Source: an uncultured Sphingomonas sp.
GTDB taxonomy: Bacteria; Pseudomonadota; Alphaproteobacteria; Sphingomonadales; Sphingomonadaceae
DNA: 64,000 nucleotides
NCBI RefSeq assembly: GCF_913062585.1
Contig: NZ_CAJXWX010000018.1
Location: forward strand, 1 to 64,000
Reading direction: 5' to 3'
The first letter of the stretch is position 1. Each line of letters starts with the position of its first letter. Below the pieces are notes generated by a model, which was given only the letters and a program-made list of their open reading frames with translations, searched no databases and was not told where the DNA came from. The position numbers and the translations under genes are program-made. Below, piece by piece: positions 9,578-18,444 of this stretch.

Positions 9578-9708
9578 CCTCCCCAAGCTGTGCTTGGGGA
9601 GGGGGACCGCGCCCGCAGGGCGTGGTGGAGGGGCTTGGCCGGTTCGTCAAAAACCCCTCCACCATCGCTGGCGCGATGGTCCCCCTCCCCGAGCAAAGCT
9701 CAGGGAGG
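9578..9708. repeat. Hairpin-rich intergenic repeat (cctccccaagc family)
   Basis: A perfect 11-bp hairpin (cctccccaagc - tgt - gcttggggagg) opens the stretch. Near its end are a second hairpin around accatcgc/gcgatggt and a third around cctccccgagc/gctcagggagg. The whole block is roughly self-complementary. A block of the same general design lies at 52.04-52.16 kb. It separates the convergent merR gene and efflux operon and may also stop transcription, though no U-run is present. Confidence 0.7.
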
Positions 9709-9710
9709 AT

Positions 9711-11171
9711 TTAGGAAGAAGGGCGCCAGCCCAGGCCGAGCGCCTTTTGCAGCGCCACATAGTCATTGGTCAGCCCGGCGACCGCCTGCGACAGCGACTG
9801 TTCCGCGGCCACCCGCTGGCGCTCCGCATCCAGCGTGTCGATCAGGGTCGCCGCGCCTGCGCGATACCGCTGCTGCATCAACACCGCCGAGCGGTCCGCC
9901 GACGCCTTTGCCCTGGCCAGCGTTGCCACCGTATTGCGCCGCGCCCGGAAGCGCGACAGCGCATCCTCGGCATCGCGCAGCGCCGAGAGGACCGCGCCGC
10001 GATACCGCGCCTCCGCCTCGTCGCGCGCGCCCTCGGCCTGGCCGACGCGCGCATTGGCGCGGCCGAAGTTCAGCACATTCCACTGCAGCATCGGCGCGCC
10101 CAGCGTCACCAGATTGTCGAGATCGGTCAGCGCGTCGAGCGAGGTCCCGCCGATGCCGATGATCCCCATCAGGTTGAGCCGAGGGAACTTCGCCGCCTCC
10201 GCCACACCGATCTTCGCGGTCTGTGCCGCCAGGTTGCGCTCGGCGGCGCGGATGTCGGGGCGGCGCTGGAGCAGCGCGGTCGGATCGCCGACCGCCACCT
10301 GCGCCGGGGGCAGCGGCACCGGCGCCGCCGGGGTCAGCCGCTGGTCGAGCGTTCCGGGTGCCTCGCCGATCAGGATGGCCAGCGCATTGAGATAGGTCTC
10401 GACCGACGACGATAGCGGCAGGATCTGCGCATCGGTGCTCTCCACCTGGTTGCGCAACCGCTCGACCTCCAGCTGCGACGCGGTGCCGTTATTAAACCGC
10501 TGGAGCGTCAGGTTCAGCGTGTCCCGCTGCATCTTCGACGCCTGGCGCGCCAGGATCAGCCGCTGCTGCGCATCGCGAAGCCCGATATAGGCCTGGGCGA
10601 CGTCGGCGCTGAGCGAGACCTGCGCATCGGCGACATTGGCCTCCGCCGCCTCGGCGCTGGCGCGGGCGGCCTCGACCGTGCGGCGGCGACCGCCGAACAG
10701 GTCGATCTCCCAGCTGGCGTCGAAGCCCAGGTTAAAGAAGTCGACATTCGTCCCTGCGCCCGACCCGCCGGATCCGCCACCATTGGCGCCGCCCTGTTCT
10801 TCGCCGCCGCCCAGGTTCAGCGCGGGCAGATCGGCATGGAGATAGGTCGCGCTGGCATTGGCGTTGGGCGCCTGGTTGGCGCGCTCCAGCCGCAGCGACG
10901 CGCGCGCCTGCTTCAACCGGGCCTGTGCCACCGCGACGTTGGGATTGGACGCCAGCGCCTGCTCTTCCAGCCAGCTCAGCATGGGATCGTTGAGCGTCGT
11001 CCACCAGTCGGCGACCGCAGGCGCGGTCGTCGCCAGCGTGGTGTCGGCGCGCACGAACCCGGCGGGCGGGGTCGCGGCCGAGCCGATGGCCTTGGGCGGT
11101 CCGGCATAGTTGGGGCCGACGGTGCAGGCCCCCAGCAGGAGGAGCGGGATGAGGGAAAGCTGCTTGCGCAT
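9711..11171 (-). CDS. Efflux outer-membrane lipoprotein, NodT/OprM type
   Basis: This is the outer-membrane channel of a tripartite pump. A lipoprotein signal (MRKQLSLIPLLLLGAC, acylated Cys then TVGPNYAGP) and the two tandem OEP repeats mark the NodT family, including the typical WWTTLNDPMLSWLEEQALASNP start and long coiled-coil regions (LAQARLKQARASLRLERANQ, RRPDIRAAERNLAAQTAKIGVAEA). The track start adds about 30 residues in front of the signal peptide; ATG codons at 11174 and 11171 are better. It begins 8 bases after the DHA2 transporter gene and is its partner. Confidence 0.93.
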   Translation of the reverse strand: MRKQLSLIPLLLLGACTVGPNYAGPPKAIGSAATPPAGFVRADTTLATTAPAVADWWTTLNDPMLSWLEEQALASNPNVAVAQARLKQARASLRLERANQAPNANASATYLHADLPALNLGGGEEQGGANGGGSGGSGAGTNVDFFNLGFDASWEIDLFGGRRRTVEAARASAEAAEANVADAQVSLSADVAQAYIGLRDAQQRLILARQASKMQRDTLNLTLQRFNNGTASQLEVERLRNQVESTDAQILPLSSSVETYLNALAILIGEAPGTLDQRLTPAAPVPLPPAQVAVGDPTALLQRRPDIRAAERNLAAQTAKIGVAEAAKFPRLNLMGIIGIGGTSLDALTDLDNLVTLGAPMLQWNVLNFGRANARVGQAEGARDEAEARYRGAVLSALRDAEDALSRFRARRNTVATLARAKASADRSAVLMQQRYRAGAATLIDTLDAERQRVAAEQSLSQAVAGLTNDYVALQKALGLGWRPSS

Positions 11172-11179
11172 CATGGTTC

Positions 11180-12769
11180 TCAATGCATCGCCACCGGGCC
11201 GCCCTTGGGCAGCGGGCGGAGGAACAGGACAAGCGGCATCACCATGATGATGCCGACGCACAGGATGAAGAACAGGTCGTTATAGGTCATGACCAGCGCC
11301 TGCTGCCGGATCGTGTTGCCGATCATGCGCAGCGCGGCGTCACTGTTGCCGAATTGCTGGGTCAGCGCGTCGATCCAGCCCTGGGTCGAACCCGAATTGG
11401 CCGACAGCGATTCCTCCAGACGACGTTCGTGCAGGAAGCTGCGCTGATCCTGCACGGTGGCGATACCCGCCAGCGCGAAGGAGCCGCCCAGGTTGCGCGC
11501 TGCGCTGAACAGCCCGGCCGCATCGCCCGCCTGCGACGGCGGCACAGAGGAGATGGCGGCCTGGTTCAGGAACAACATGCCCAAAATCGTGCCGACGCCG
11601 CGCAGCAGCTGCGAATCCGTGAACGAACTGCCGGTCGAATCCGCAGTCAGCACCGTGTCGATCCCCGCACTCAGCGCCATGATCCCCAGGCCCAGACCCA
11701 CCGCGATACGGATGTCGACCCTTTTGATGAGGATCGGCGTGAACGGCATCATGATCAGGCTGGGGATACCGCTGAGCAGCACGACCTTGCCCGACTGGAA
11801 CGCGTTATAGCCCGCGATCGAGGCCAGGAACTGCGGGATCACATAGGAGGTGCCATAGAGCACCATGCCCAGCACGATCCCCATGATGACCACGCTGCCG
11901 AACTGACGATCGAGCAGCAACTTCAGGCGGATGACCGGCTTGGACGCGACGAACTGTCCCGCGAACAACAGGCCGAAGCCGACGATCGACAGGACGGTCA
12001 GTTCGATGATCTCCCGCGATTCGAACCATTGCTCGCGCTGCCCCTCTTCCAGCACCACGGTCAGGCCGCCCAGCCCCAGCGCCAGCCCGGCAATGCCCAG
12101 CCAGTCGGCCTTGGCCAGCTCCGACAGATGCGCCTTCTGGTGTGGCAGACCGACGAGCAGGAGCGTGACGAGCACCGCGCCGACCGGAATGTTCAGGAAA
12201 AAGGCATAGTGCCAGCTGACATTCTCGGTCAGCCAGCCGCCGATCAGCGGCCCCATGACGGGGCCCAGAATGGCGGTGACGCCAAAGAACGCCGTGCCGA
12301 TCGGCTGCTGCTCGCGCGGCAATCGGGTGGCGATGATGGTCAGCGCGGTCGGGATCAACGCGCCGCCGGTAATGCCCTGGCCTGCGCGCCCGATGATCAT
12401 CATCGTCAGGTTGGTCGACAGACCGCATACGACCGAAAAGCCGGTGAACAGGATCGAGGCGATCAGCAGGAAGGTACGCAGGCCCAGCAGCCGCTCCAGC
12501 CAGGCGGACAGCGGGATGATGATGATCTCGGCGACCAGATAGGAGGTCGCGATCCACGTCCCCTCCGTCCCGCTCGCGCCGATCTCGCCCTGGATGGTCG
12601 GCAGCGCGGAATTGACGATCGAGATGTCGAGCGTCGCCATCAGCGCGCCGATGCTGCCCGCCGCGACGGCGAGCCAGGCGGTAAGGTCGGCCCTGGCCGG
12701 CGCGCCGCCCGCCGGGGCGGCGGCCGAACCGGCCTTCATGCCCTTGGACGGGGCGGCGGCCGCGCTCAC
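11180..12769 (-). CDS. DHA2-family drug efflux permease (EmrB/QacA)
   Basis: This is a proton-driven inner-membrane exporter of the major facilitator superfamily with about 14 membrane segments in 529 residues. Visible family signatures are TLDISIVNSALPTIQGEIG (motif D1 of DHA2), SYLVAEIIIIPLSAWL, GRAGQGITGGALIPTALTII and GPVMGPLIGGWLTENVSWHYAFFLNIPVG (motif C). It overlaps the stop of the HlyD-type adaptor by four bases and precedes the outer-membrane channel, giving an EmrA-EmrB-TolC-like operon. Substrates are probably hydrophobic drugs, uncouplers or detergents, by family. Confidence 0.95.
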   Translation of the reverse strand: MSAAAAPSKGMKAGSAAAPAGGAPARADLTAWLAVAAGSIGALMATLDISIVNSALPTIQGEIGASGTEGTWIATSYLVAEIIIIPLSAWLERLLGLRTFLLIASILFTGFSVVCGLSTNLTMMIIGRAGQGITGGALIPTALTIIATRLPREQQPIGTAFFGVTAILGPVMGPLIGGWLTENVSWHYAFFLNIPVGAVLVTLLLVGLPHQKAHLSELAKADWLGIAGLALGLGGLTVVLEEGQREQWFESREIIELTVLSIVGFGLLFAGQFVASKPVIRLKLLLDRQFGSVVIMGIVLGMVLYGTSYVIPQFLASIAGYNAFQSGKVVLLSGIPSLIMMPFTPILIKRVDIRIAVGLGLGIMALSAGIDTVLTADSTGSSFTDSQLLRGVGTILGMLFLNQAAISSVPPSQAGDAAGLFSAARNLGGSFALAGIATVQDQRSFLHERRLEESLSANSGSTQGWIDALTQQFGNSDAALRMIGNTIRQQALVMTYNDLFFILCVGIIMVMPLVLFLRPLPKGGPVAMH

Positions 12770-13962
12770 CGGCCCTGCGCCCCCTGCCGCGCGTCGTTAT
12801 GCTGCTCCTGCTGCTCGGCGATCCGCTTCAGCGCGCCCTTGGCGGACCGGGTGTCGACGATCACCTCGACCGACATGCCCGGCACCATCAGCGCACGGGT
12901 CTGCGCATCGGCGTCGACCGCGATACGGACGGGCACGCGCTGCACGATCTTGGTGAAATTGCCGGTCGCATTCTGCGGCGGCAGCAGCGAGAATTGCGCA
13001 CCGGTGCCCGGCGCCACGCTCTCGACATGGCCATGGATTTCGACGCCCGGCAGTGCATCGACCTCGATCTTCACCGGCTGGCCCGGACGCATCAGGCCCA
13101 GCTGCGTCTCCTTGAAGTTCGCGTTTATATAGAGCTGGTTGACCGGCACGATCGACATGGTCCGGGTACCGGCCTGCAGGAACTGGCCGACGCGCACCGT
13201 CTTGTTGCCGACTCGGCCCGCGATCGAGGCGCGGATCAGGGTCGAGTTCAGATTGACGTCCGCGGCCTCCAGTTGCGCCTTCGCGGCCTGACCCTGCGAA
13301 CGCGCCTGCTGGACCTGCGCCTCGAGCGTGCCGATACGGCGACGCGACGCGGACAACGCGGCATTGGCCGCCGCGACCTTGGCATTGGCCTGACGCGCCT
13401 GGTTCTGAAGCTGGGACAGGCGCTCGCGGCTCTCCGCCCCCGTCGCGGCGAGCGGGGTGTAGCGGGCGACCTCGGCCTGGGCGAAGACGGCGTCGCTCTG
13501 CGCGGCGCGAAGATCGGCCTCGGAGCGGTCGATCGCGGCCTGCTGTTCCTTGATCTGCGCCTGCACGCCCTCGACATTGGCGCGCGCCACACCGATCTGC
13601 GCCTGGATCTGCGCGGTCTGCGCACGATAGTCGCGGATGTCGATCTGCAGCAGCGGCTGGCCCGCCTGGACATTCTGGTTTTCGCCGACGAACACCTTGT
13701 CGACATAGCCTGACACCTTGGGCGCTACCGTCACTGCATCGGCCTGGATGAAGGCGTCGTTGGTCGACTGCATATATTGACCGACGCTGTTGTAGTTCGC
13801 GTACCAGAACACGCCGACGATGATGGCGACGGCGGCGACGACCAGCAGGATGATGCGGATACGCCGCTTCTTGCCGGGCGATACGGGGGTGGTGTTCTCC
13901 GACTCGGCCGTCTCGTTCTCGGCCGCGCCCTGCCCCTCATTCACTTGGTTTGCGTCGGCCAT
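12766..13962 (-). CDS. HlyD/EmrA-type membrane fusion protein
   Basis: This periplasmic adaptor links the DHA2 permease to the outer-membrane channel. The order is a short cytosolic tail, one membrane anchor (IRIILLVVAAVAIIVGVFWY), a lipoyl half-motif (ADAVTVAPKVSGYVDKVFVGENQNVQAGQPLLQID), a long alpha-hairpin coiled coil (about residues 90-210), the second lipoyl half (IRASIAGRVGNKTVRVGQFLQAG) and a beta-barrel domain. The track start lies 20 residues upstream; the ATG at 13962 has AGGGAGG at good spacing. Divergent from marR, it is the first gene of the efflux operon. Confidence 0.94.
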   Translation of the reverse strand: MADANQVNEGQGAAENETAESENTTPVSPGKKRRIRIILLVVAAVAIIVGVFWYANYNSVGQYMQSTNDAFIQADAVTVAPKVSGYVDKVFVGENQNVQAGQPLLQIDIRDYRAQTAQIQAQIGVARANVEGVQAQIKEQQAAIDRSEADLRAAQSDAVFAQAEVARYTPLAATGAESRERLSQLQNQARQANAKVAAANAALSASRRRIGTLEAQVQQARSQGQAAKAQLEAADVNLNSTLIRASIAGRVGNKTVRVGQFLQAGTRTMSIVPVNQLYINANFKETQLGLMRPGQPVKIEVDALPGVEIHGHVESVAPGTGAQFSLLPPQNATGNFTKIVQRVPVRIAVDADAQTRALMVPGMSVEVIVDTRSAKGALKRIAEQQEQHNDARQGAQGR

Positions 13963-14015
13963 CCCGGCCTCCCTGTCGATGGAATCAATAGAACTGGATG
14001 GTGCATTTGCTCGCA

Positions 14016-14033
14016 CTTGCACAATAAGGCAAG
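14016..14033. promoter_or_regulatory. Candidate MarR operator
   Basis: cttgc - 8 bases - gcaag is an imperfectly spaced inverted repeat in the 96-base divergent gap between the efflux operon and marR. MarR proteins normally bind such 16-20 bp palindromes in their own divergent promoter region. The half sites are short, so chance occurrence is possible. Confidence 0.4.
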
Positions 14034-14058
14034 ACCATTTATTGAGCTACCTCATATT

Positions 14059-14493
14059 ATGTCCGATCATGAAACCCTGGCGGTCCGCTACAGCCGTATC
14101 TATCTGCGCTTCCACCGGCTGCTCGATCGACAGATGGCGGCGCAGGGCGCGTCGCTGGCGCGCACGAAGATGCTCCACTTCATCGCCAACAACGCGCCGG
14201 TCCGCGCCGCCGATGTCGCCGACTGGTTCGACCTCGCCCCCCGCACGGTGACGCAGGCGATCGACACGATGGAGCGTGATGGGCTGGTGGTGCGGGTGCC
14301 GGATCCCGTCGACCGGCGGGCCAAACGGCTGGACATCACCGAACATGGCCGACAGGTCCTGCAACAGACCGAACCGCTTCGCCGCGCGTTGATCGGCCAG
14401 GCCTTCGGACTGTTGAGTGACGAGGAAATTGCGCAATTCGCGCGCATTCTGGACAAGATGGAACAGGCGATCGACAATACGCCGGAGGCTTGA
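14059..14493 (+). CDS. MarR-family transcriptional regulator
   Basis: 144 residues from the ATG at 14059 (MSDHETLAVRYSRIYLRFHR). The winged helix contains VRAADVADWFDLAPRTVTQAIDTMERDGLVVRVPDPVDRRAKRLDITEHG, with the DxRxK-type wing motif of MarR proteins. The track extends 94 residues upstream into the divergent gene, which is a shadow. It is probably the repressor of the divergent emrAB-like efflux operon and of itself, with release by an aromatic ligand; ligand and operator are inferred from family and position. Confidence 0.92.
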   Translation: MSDHETLAVRYSRIYLRFHRLLDRQMAAQGASLARTKMLHFIANNAPVRAADVADWFDLAPRTVTQAIDTMERDGLVVRVPDPVDRRAKRLDITEHGRQVLQQTEPLRRALIGQAFGLLSDEEIAQFARILDKMEQAIDNTPEA

Positions 14494-14546
14494 ATGCCCT
14501 GTGTGTCGCCGCCAGCGTGCCATGGCTTACCCCTGAGTTTCGGTGC

Positions 14547-15014
14547 CTATCGCCCTTCGCCGTAAAGCTTCAGGGCGGCGGGTGGATCGCTCGGCAATTC
14601 GCCCCGCGCGACACGCAGCGCCGCCCGAACGGCGGCCCCCAGGCTGCCGGCCCGGAACGGCTTGGCGATGCAGCCGATAACCAGCGGATGGCCGCCGCGC
14701 TCGGGGCAATTTCCGCTGAGGAAAACACATGGGATGCCACGCTCGGCGAGCAGCTGCGCGGCGGTCAGGCCGCTATCGCCTTCGGCCAGCTTGACGTCGC
14801 ACAGGGCCAGGTCGGGCCGCTCGGTTTCTGCCAGCGTAATCGCCGCCGCGACCGTGTCCGCGATACCGATCACGCGGTGCCCGTGAAGGGTCAGGGCGTC
14901 CTCGACCAGCATGGCGACCAGCGCTTCGTCCTCGATGATCAGCAGGTTCAGCGGATCGTCCGCGCTGAAATCGTCACTGGCGCGGCTGGCGATGCCCGTG
15001 TTCGCCACCGTCAT
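14547..15014 (-). CDS. Single-domain response regulator
   Basis: A receiver domain of about 120 residues with acidic pocket IIEDEALVAMLVEDAL, phospho-acceptor Asp in LALCDVKLAEGDSG, the Ser/Thr position in CVFLSGNCP and the Lys in GCIAKPFRAGSL. There is no output domain, so it probably acts by protein contact or as a phosphate carrier, as many partners of HWE/HisKA_2 kinases do. It overlaps the 3' end of the kinase gene by 41 bases, so the pair is translated together. Confidence 0.9.
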   Translation of the reverse strand: MTVANTGIASRASDDFSADDPLNLLIIEDEALVAMLVEDALTLHGHRVIGIADTVAAAITLAETERPDLALCDVKLAEGDSGLTAAQLLAERGIPCVFLSGNCPERGGHPLVIGCIAKPFRAGSLGAAVRAALRVARGELPSDPPAALKLYGEGR

Positions 15015-16146
15015 GCGGCATGACCAAGATCAGGCACCCATCATCCTCGCTCGCCATGGTCGCACGCAGCTGGTGGCAAAGCCGTGCGACCAGCCGATCT
15101 CGTTCGACCAGATCCGCGATCCGCCCCCATCCAGCCGCGTCAAACGAGATACGCAGTATTTCGTTCCCCGCCTCTTCGCCGCCCGACTCTTCGGTAACAG
15201 TCAGGGCGATGTCGGGCACGCCTTCGGCCCGCGCCATCATTGCGTCGAGCAGCAGCGCGGCCGCCACAGCCCGTTCGATCGGCAGCGCGATCTGCCGGTC
15301 CGCGACGATCCGCGCCTCCGGCCCGTCGGCGCGCAGCTGCGCGATCACGTCGCCGAACAACGCCGACAGGTCGACCAGCCCCGGATCGGCGGTCGCGTAA
15401 AGCGGGCGATGGGCGCTGGCGAGCACCTGCAACCGCTCTGTCGCGCGGAGCAACGCCCGGCGCGTGTCGGGGTCGGCCGCCTGCCGTGCTTCGTGCGAAA
15501 CCAGGCCGATCGCCACCTGAAGCGCGTTGCGGACCCGGTGGTTCAATTCCGCCAGCAATCGCGCTTGGGCCTCCAGCCCGTGGCGCATCGCCTCCTCGAT
15601 CCGCAAGCGATGCTGGGCCAGCGAGGCATAATGGCAAAGCAGCGAAAGCAGCCGCCGCTCCTCCTCGGCAAAGGGCCGCGCGGCGCGGCGGCCGAACCCC
15701 AGCGTGCCGAGCAGGTCGTCACCATGCAGCATCGGCATACACAGATAGACCTCGATGCCCAGCGACCGGACGAAGCCGGTCCGGGCCTCGCCGCTCTGCT
15801 GGATACCGGTCAGATGCAGTGCACGCCGCTCGCACATCGCCTGTCCACAGGCCGATCCCTCGATCTTCAGCAGGGCCGCCGCCTGGCGCTCCTCACCGGT
15901 CAGGCCGCCCGAAGCCGCCAGTCGTGTCGCATCGCCGTCGCGCCGGAAGTGGAAAAAGACATCGAGGTCCAGTTCGTCGCGGATCAGCGCGAACAGCGAT
16001 TCGAGCATTACGGCGGGATCGTCCGCCATCATCAACCGCTCGGTCGCCGCCGTGACCAGGGCCAGATGGCGCCAGGGATCGGCGGCGATCATATCGCCGG
16101 TCGGCGACCGGACGGGGCTCGGGGACGAAATGGGCGGCACCTTCAC
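14974..16146 (-). CDS. GAF-domain sensor histidine kinase, HisKA_2 type, with degenerate ATPase region
   Basis: 390 residues from a GTG with TAGGGG upstream. The N-terminal half is a GAF-like sensor (VTAATERLMMADDPAVMLESLFALIRDELDLDVFFHF). It is followed by a HisKA_2 dimerisation helix with the phospho-acceptor His in LLAELNHRVRNALQVAIGL. The region after residue ~255 should be a HATPase domain, but I find no N-box Asn motif (expected like ELVTNALKH) and no glycine-rich G1/G2 boxes. It may therefore be a phosphotransfer or pseudokinase protein. It is coupled to the downstream response regulator. The ATG at 16092 is an alternative start with a poorer ribosome site. Confidence 0.82.
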   Translation of the reverse strand: MKVPPISSPSPVRSPTGDMIAADPWRHLALVTAATERLMMADDPAVMLESLFALIRDELDLDVFFHFRRDGDATRLAASGGLTGEERQAAALLKIEGSACGQAMCERRALHLTGIQQSGEARTGFVRSLGIEVYLCMPMLHGDDLLGTLGFGRRAARPFAEEERRLLSLLCHYASLAQHRLRIEEAMRHGLEAQARLLAELNHRVRNALQVAIGLVSHEARQAADPDTRRALLRATERLQVLASAHRPLYATADPGLVDLSALFGDVIAQLRADGPEARIVADRQIALPIERAVAAALLLDAMMARAEGVPDIALTVTEESGGEEAGNEILRISFDAAGWGRIADLVERDRLVARLCHQLRATMASEDDGCLILVMPHDGGEHGHRQPRQ

Positions 16147-16174
16147 CGAATACCCCTACCGATCCGTCCATCCA

Positions 16175-16230
16175 AGGGGGCCCCGCCCGCGATGCGGCGA
16201 ACCGCACATGATGCTGGGCGGGAGCCCCCT
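16175..16230. terminator. Long imperfect hairpin after the ester hydrolase gene
   Basis: agggggc...cgccc pairs with gggcg...gccccct, with a small gcgg/ccgc stem inside. It lies just downstream of the ester hydrolase stop and upstream of the kinase start, both on the minus strand. No U-run follows, so it may be a weak terminator, a messenger-stabilising structure or a repeat. Confidence 0.35.
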
Positions 16231-16246
16231 CACCTCGTCCGGTGGA

Positions 16247-18211
16247 TCAGCGCGCGATCACCGCCGACTGGTCGAGCGGCACCACCGGCAACCATACCCG
16301 GCTGGCATTCGCGCCGCCGCGCTCCAGCGTGATCGTCGCCTTCTTGTAATCGCCGGGCTTGGCGGTGAAGATATTGGGGACGAAGGTCTGCGGGTTGCGG
16401 TCGTACAGCGGGAACAGGCTCGATTGGACCTGGACCATGATCCGGTGCCCCGGCTGGAACACATGGTTCACGGCGGGCAGGCGGAACTTATACTCCTGCA
16501 CCTTGCCCGCCGGGATCGCGGTCGGGTTGGAGAAGCTGTTACGATAGCGACCGCGGAAGATGTCGAGGCTGATCGGCAGTTCATAGCCGCCCATCTTCGG
16601 ATCCACCGCATTTTCAGGCGGCAGCACGTCGATGATCTTCACCACGAAATCGCCATCGGTGCCGGTCGTCCGCGCGAACAGATCGGCAAACGGCACGCCG
16701 GACACGCGCACCGCCTTGGTCAGGACCGGCGTCGTATAGGTCACGACGTCGCTGCGACCGTCCACATGGCGCTGATCGCTGACCAGCCAGTCGCCCCAGC
16801 GGCCATCGTCGAAACTGACCGGCCGCGACAGATGCGGCACCGGATTGGCGGGGTCGGAGACATAGGCATCCTGTCCCGCCCCCGGCTTGTCGAAGCTCAA
16901 ACCCTTGCCGTCCGCCAGATAGAGCGGGGTCAGTGGCGTCGTACAGCCGCTCTGGCAAGCGAGCGGCCACTGGGTCAGCTTGTCCCAGTGATTCTCACCC
17001 GTGTTGTAGATGGCGGCGCTGGGCAGGTTGGCGGCGGGGCCGTCCTTCAGATACTGGTTGAACAGCGGCAGGACCATGTCTTCGCGGAACTGCTTGGCGG
17101 TGTCGCCATTCCACTGGAACGGGCCCAGGCTGGTGCCGGTCCGGTTGATCTGGCTGTGCCGCCACGGGCCCATCACCAGGAAGTTGTTGCCGAGCTTCCC
17201 CTTGGCCTTCAGCGCTTCCCAGCTATGGATGGCGCCGTACATGTCCTCCTGGTCCCACAGTCCCTGTTCCCAGAGGGTCGGCACGTTGGAGGGGTTCGCC
17301 GCCAGCAGCTTGTCGAGCGCCTGGCCCTGCCAGTAGAAATCATAGGACGGATGCTGGACGATACGCTGCCAGAAAGGCAGCTGGTCGTAACCCGACTTCT
17401 TCGCCCAGTCATTGGCCGAGCCGTAGCGGAAATTCTCGTAATCGTCGTATCCGCCGCTCGACGGGGCCTTGCCTTCGCCCTTGTAGCCGGTCTGCGCGCC
17501 GATCCAGCCGATATTGGCGAGGCGGAACGCGCCGTAATGGAACCAGTCGTCGCCCATCCAGCCGTCGATCATCGGGCTTTCGGGTGCGGCGACCTTCAGC
17601 GCGGGATGCGGGTTGAGCAGCGCCATGACGACCGTAAAGCCCTCATAGGACGAACCGATCATGCCGACCCGGCCGTTCGACTGGGGCAGGTTCGCCTTGT
17701 TCACCAGCCAGTCGATCGTGTCATAGGCATCGGTCGTGTGATCGACCTTCGTCGCATTGAGCGGGCCGATCACCGGGCGCGTGACGACATAGTCGCCCTC
17801 GGAGCCATATTTGCCGCGAATGTCCTGATAGACGCGGATATAGCCCGCCTTGACGAACTCCTCGTCGGCCAGCGGTAGCGCCTCGATCATCTTGGTGCTG
17901 TCCGACCGCTTGGCGCGGCCCGCCGCATTATAGGGGGTGCGGGTCAGCACGATGGGTGCGTTCACCGCATCCTTGGGGATGACGATGACGGTGTAGAGCT
18001 TCACCCCGTCGCGCATCGGGATCATCACCTCGCGCTTGATATAGTCGCGCTCGGCGACGTTGGTCGGCGGCGTGAAGTGGGGCGGGATGTCGCTGACCGT
18101 GGAGTCGGTGACGATCCGGACCGGCGCGGTCGGCGGGCTGGATTGCTGGGCGGCGGCGGGGCTCAGGATGGCGAGCGTGCTCGCGGCCAACAAAAGGTTA
18201 CGCAACGTCAT
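16247..18211 (-). CDS. CocE/NonD-family hydrolase, probable alpha-amino-acid ester hydrolase
   Basis: A signal peptide (MTLRNLLLAASTLAILSPAAAQ) leads an X-Pro dipeptidyl-peptidase S15-like alpha/beta hydrolase with the nucleophile elbow GMIGSSYEGFTVVMAL (GxSYxG), a cap domain, and a C-terminal jelly-roll (PVSFDDGRWGDWLVSDQR onward; NHVFQPGHRIMVQVQSS). The GSSYEG motif and 654-residue length match alpha-amino-acid ester hydrolases, which hydrolyse or transfer alpha-amino acyl groups, including beta-lactam side chains. The natural substrate may be an amino acid ester or peptide. It is divergent from a GntR regulator with a palindromic operator between them. Confidence 0.88.
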   Translation of the reverse strand: MTLRNLLLAASTLAILSPAAAQQSSPPTAPVRIVTDSTVSDIPPHFTPPTNVAERDYIKREVMIPMRDGVKLYTVIVIPKDAVNAPIVLTRTPYNAAGRAKRSDSTKMIEALPLADEEFVKAGYIRVYQDIRGKYGSEGDYVVTRPVIGPLNATKVDHTTDAYDTIDWLVNKANLPQSNGRVGMIGSSYEGFTVVMALLNPHPALKVAAPESPMIDGWMGDDWFHYGAFRLANIGWIGAQTGYKGEGKAPSSGGYDDYENFRYGSANDWAKKSGYDQLPFWQRIVQHPSYDFYWQGQALDKLLAANPSNVPTLWEQGLWDQEDMYGAIHSWEALKAKGKLGNNFLVMGPWRHSQINRTGTSLGPFQWNGDTAKQFREDMVLPLFNQYLKDGPAANLPSAAIYNTGENHWDKLTQWPLACQSGCTTPLTPLYLADGKGLSFDKPGAGQDAYVSDPANPVPHLSRPVSFDDGRWGDWLVSDQRHVDGRSDVVTYTTPVLTKAVRVSGVPFADLFARTTGTDGDFVVKIIDVLPPENAVDPKMGGYELPISLDIFRGRYRNSFSNPTAIPAGKVQEYKFRLPAVNHVFQPGHRIMVQVQSSLFPLYDRNPQTFVPNIFTAKPGDYKKATITLERGGANASRVWLPVVPLDQSAVIAR

Positions 18212-18288
18212 GACAGATCCCCCTCATGGATCGGTTGATGCCCCATCGTGCCGCGCCGCGCGGCGCAGGGCAACCGGTGGATGCCACC

Positions 18289-18307
18289 AATGATACATGG
18301 TATCATT
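18289..18307. promoter_or_regulatory. Perfect palindromic operator, likely GntR/FadR-type
   Basis: aatgatac - atg - gtatcatt is a perfect 8-bp inverted repeat with a 3-base spacer. It lies 78 bases upstream of the ester hydrolase start and 138 upstream of the gntR start. FCD-type GntR regulators bind short AT-containing palindromes of about this size, and this is the only AT-rich patch in the gap. Assignment to the adjacent regulator is inferred. Confidence 0.65.
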
Positions 18308-18444
18308 CAGCAGGCAAGGCTATGCCCCTTGATCCCGTGCTTTTCTTTCTGCCGGACGGTCCATAGAAAGAAAGGTCTGACAACACGGCCATCTGACAGC
18401 ATGGACGGGGCAATGCCCCGCCGAACCGGGGAGGAACCATCCGA

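Noticed and set aside
11183-13132. 649-residue plus-strand ORF opposite the efflux genes
   Set aside because: Shadow of the DHA2 permease and HlyD genes.
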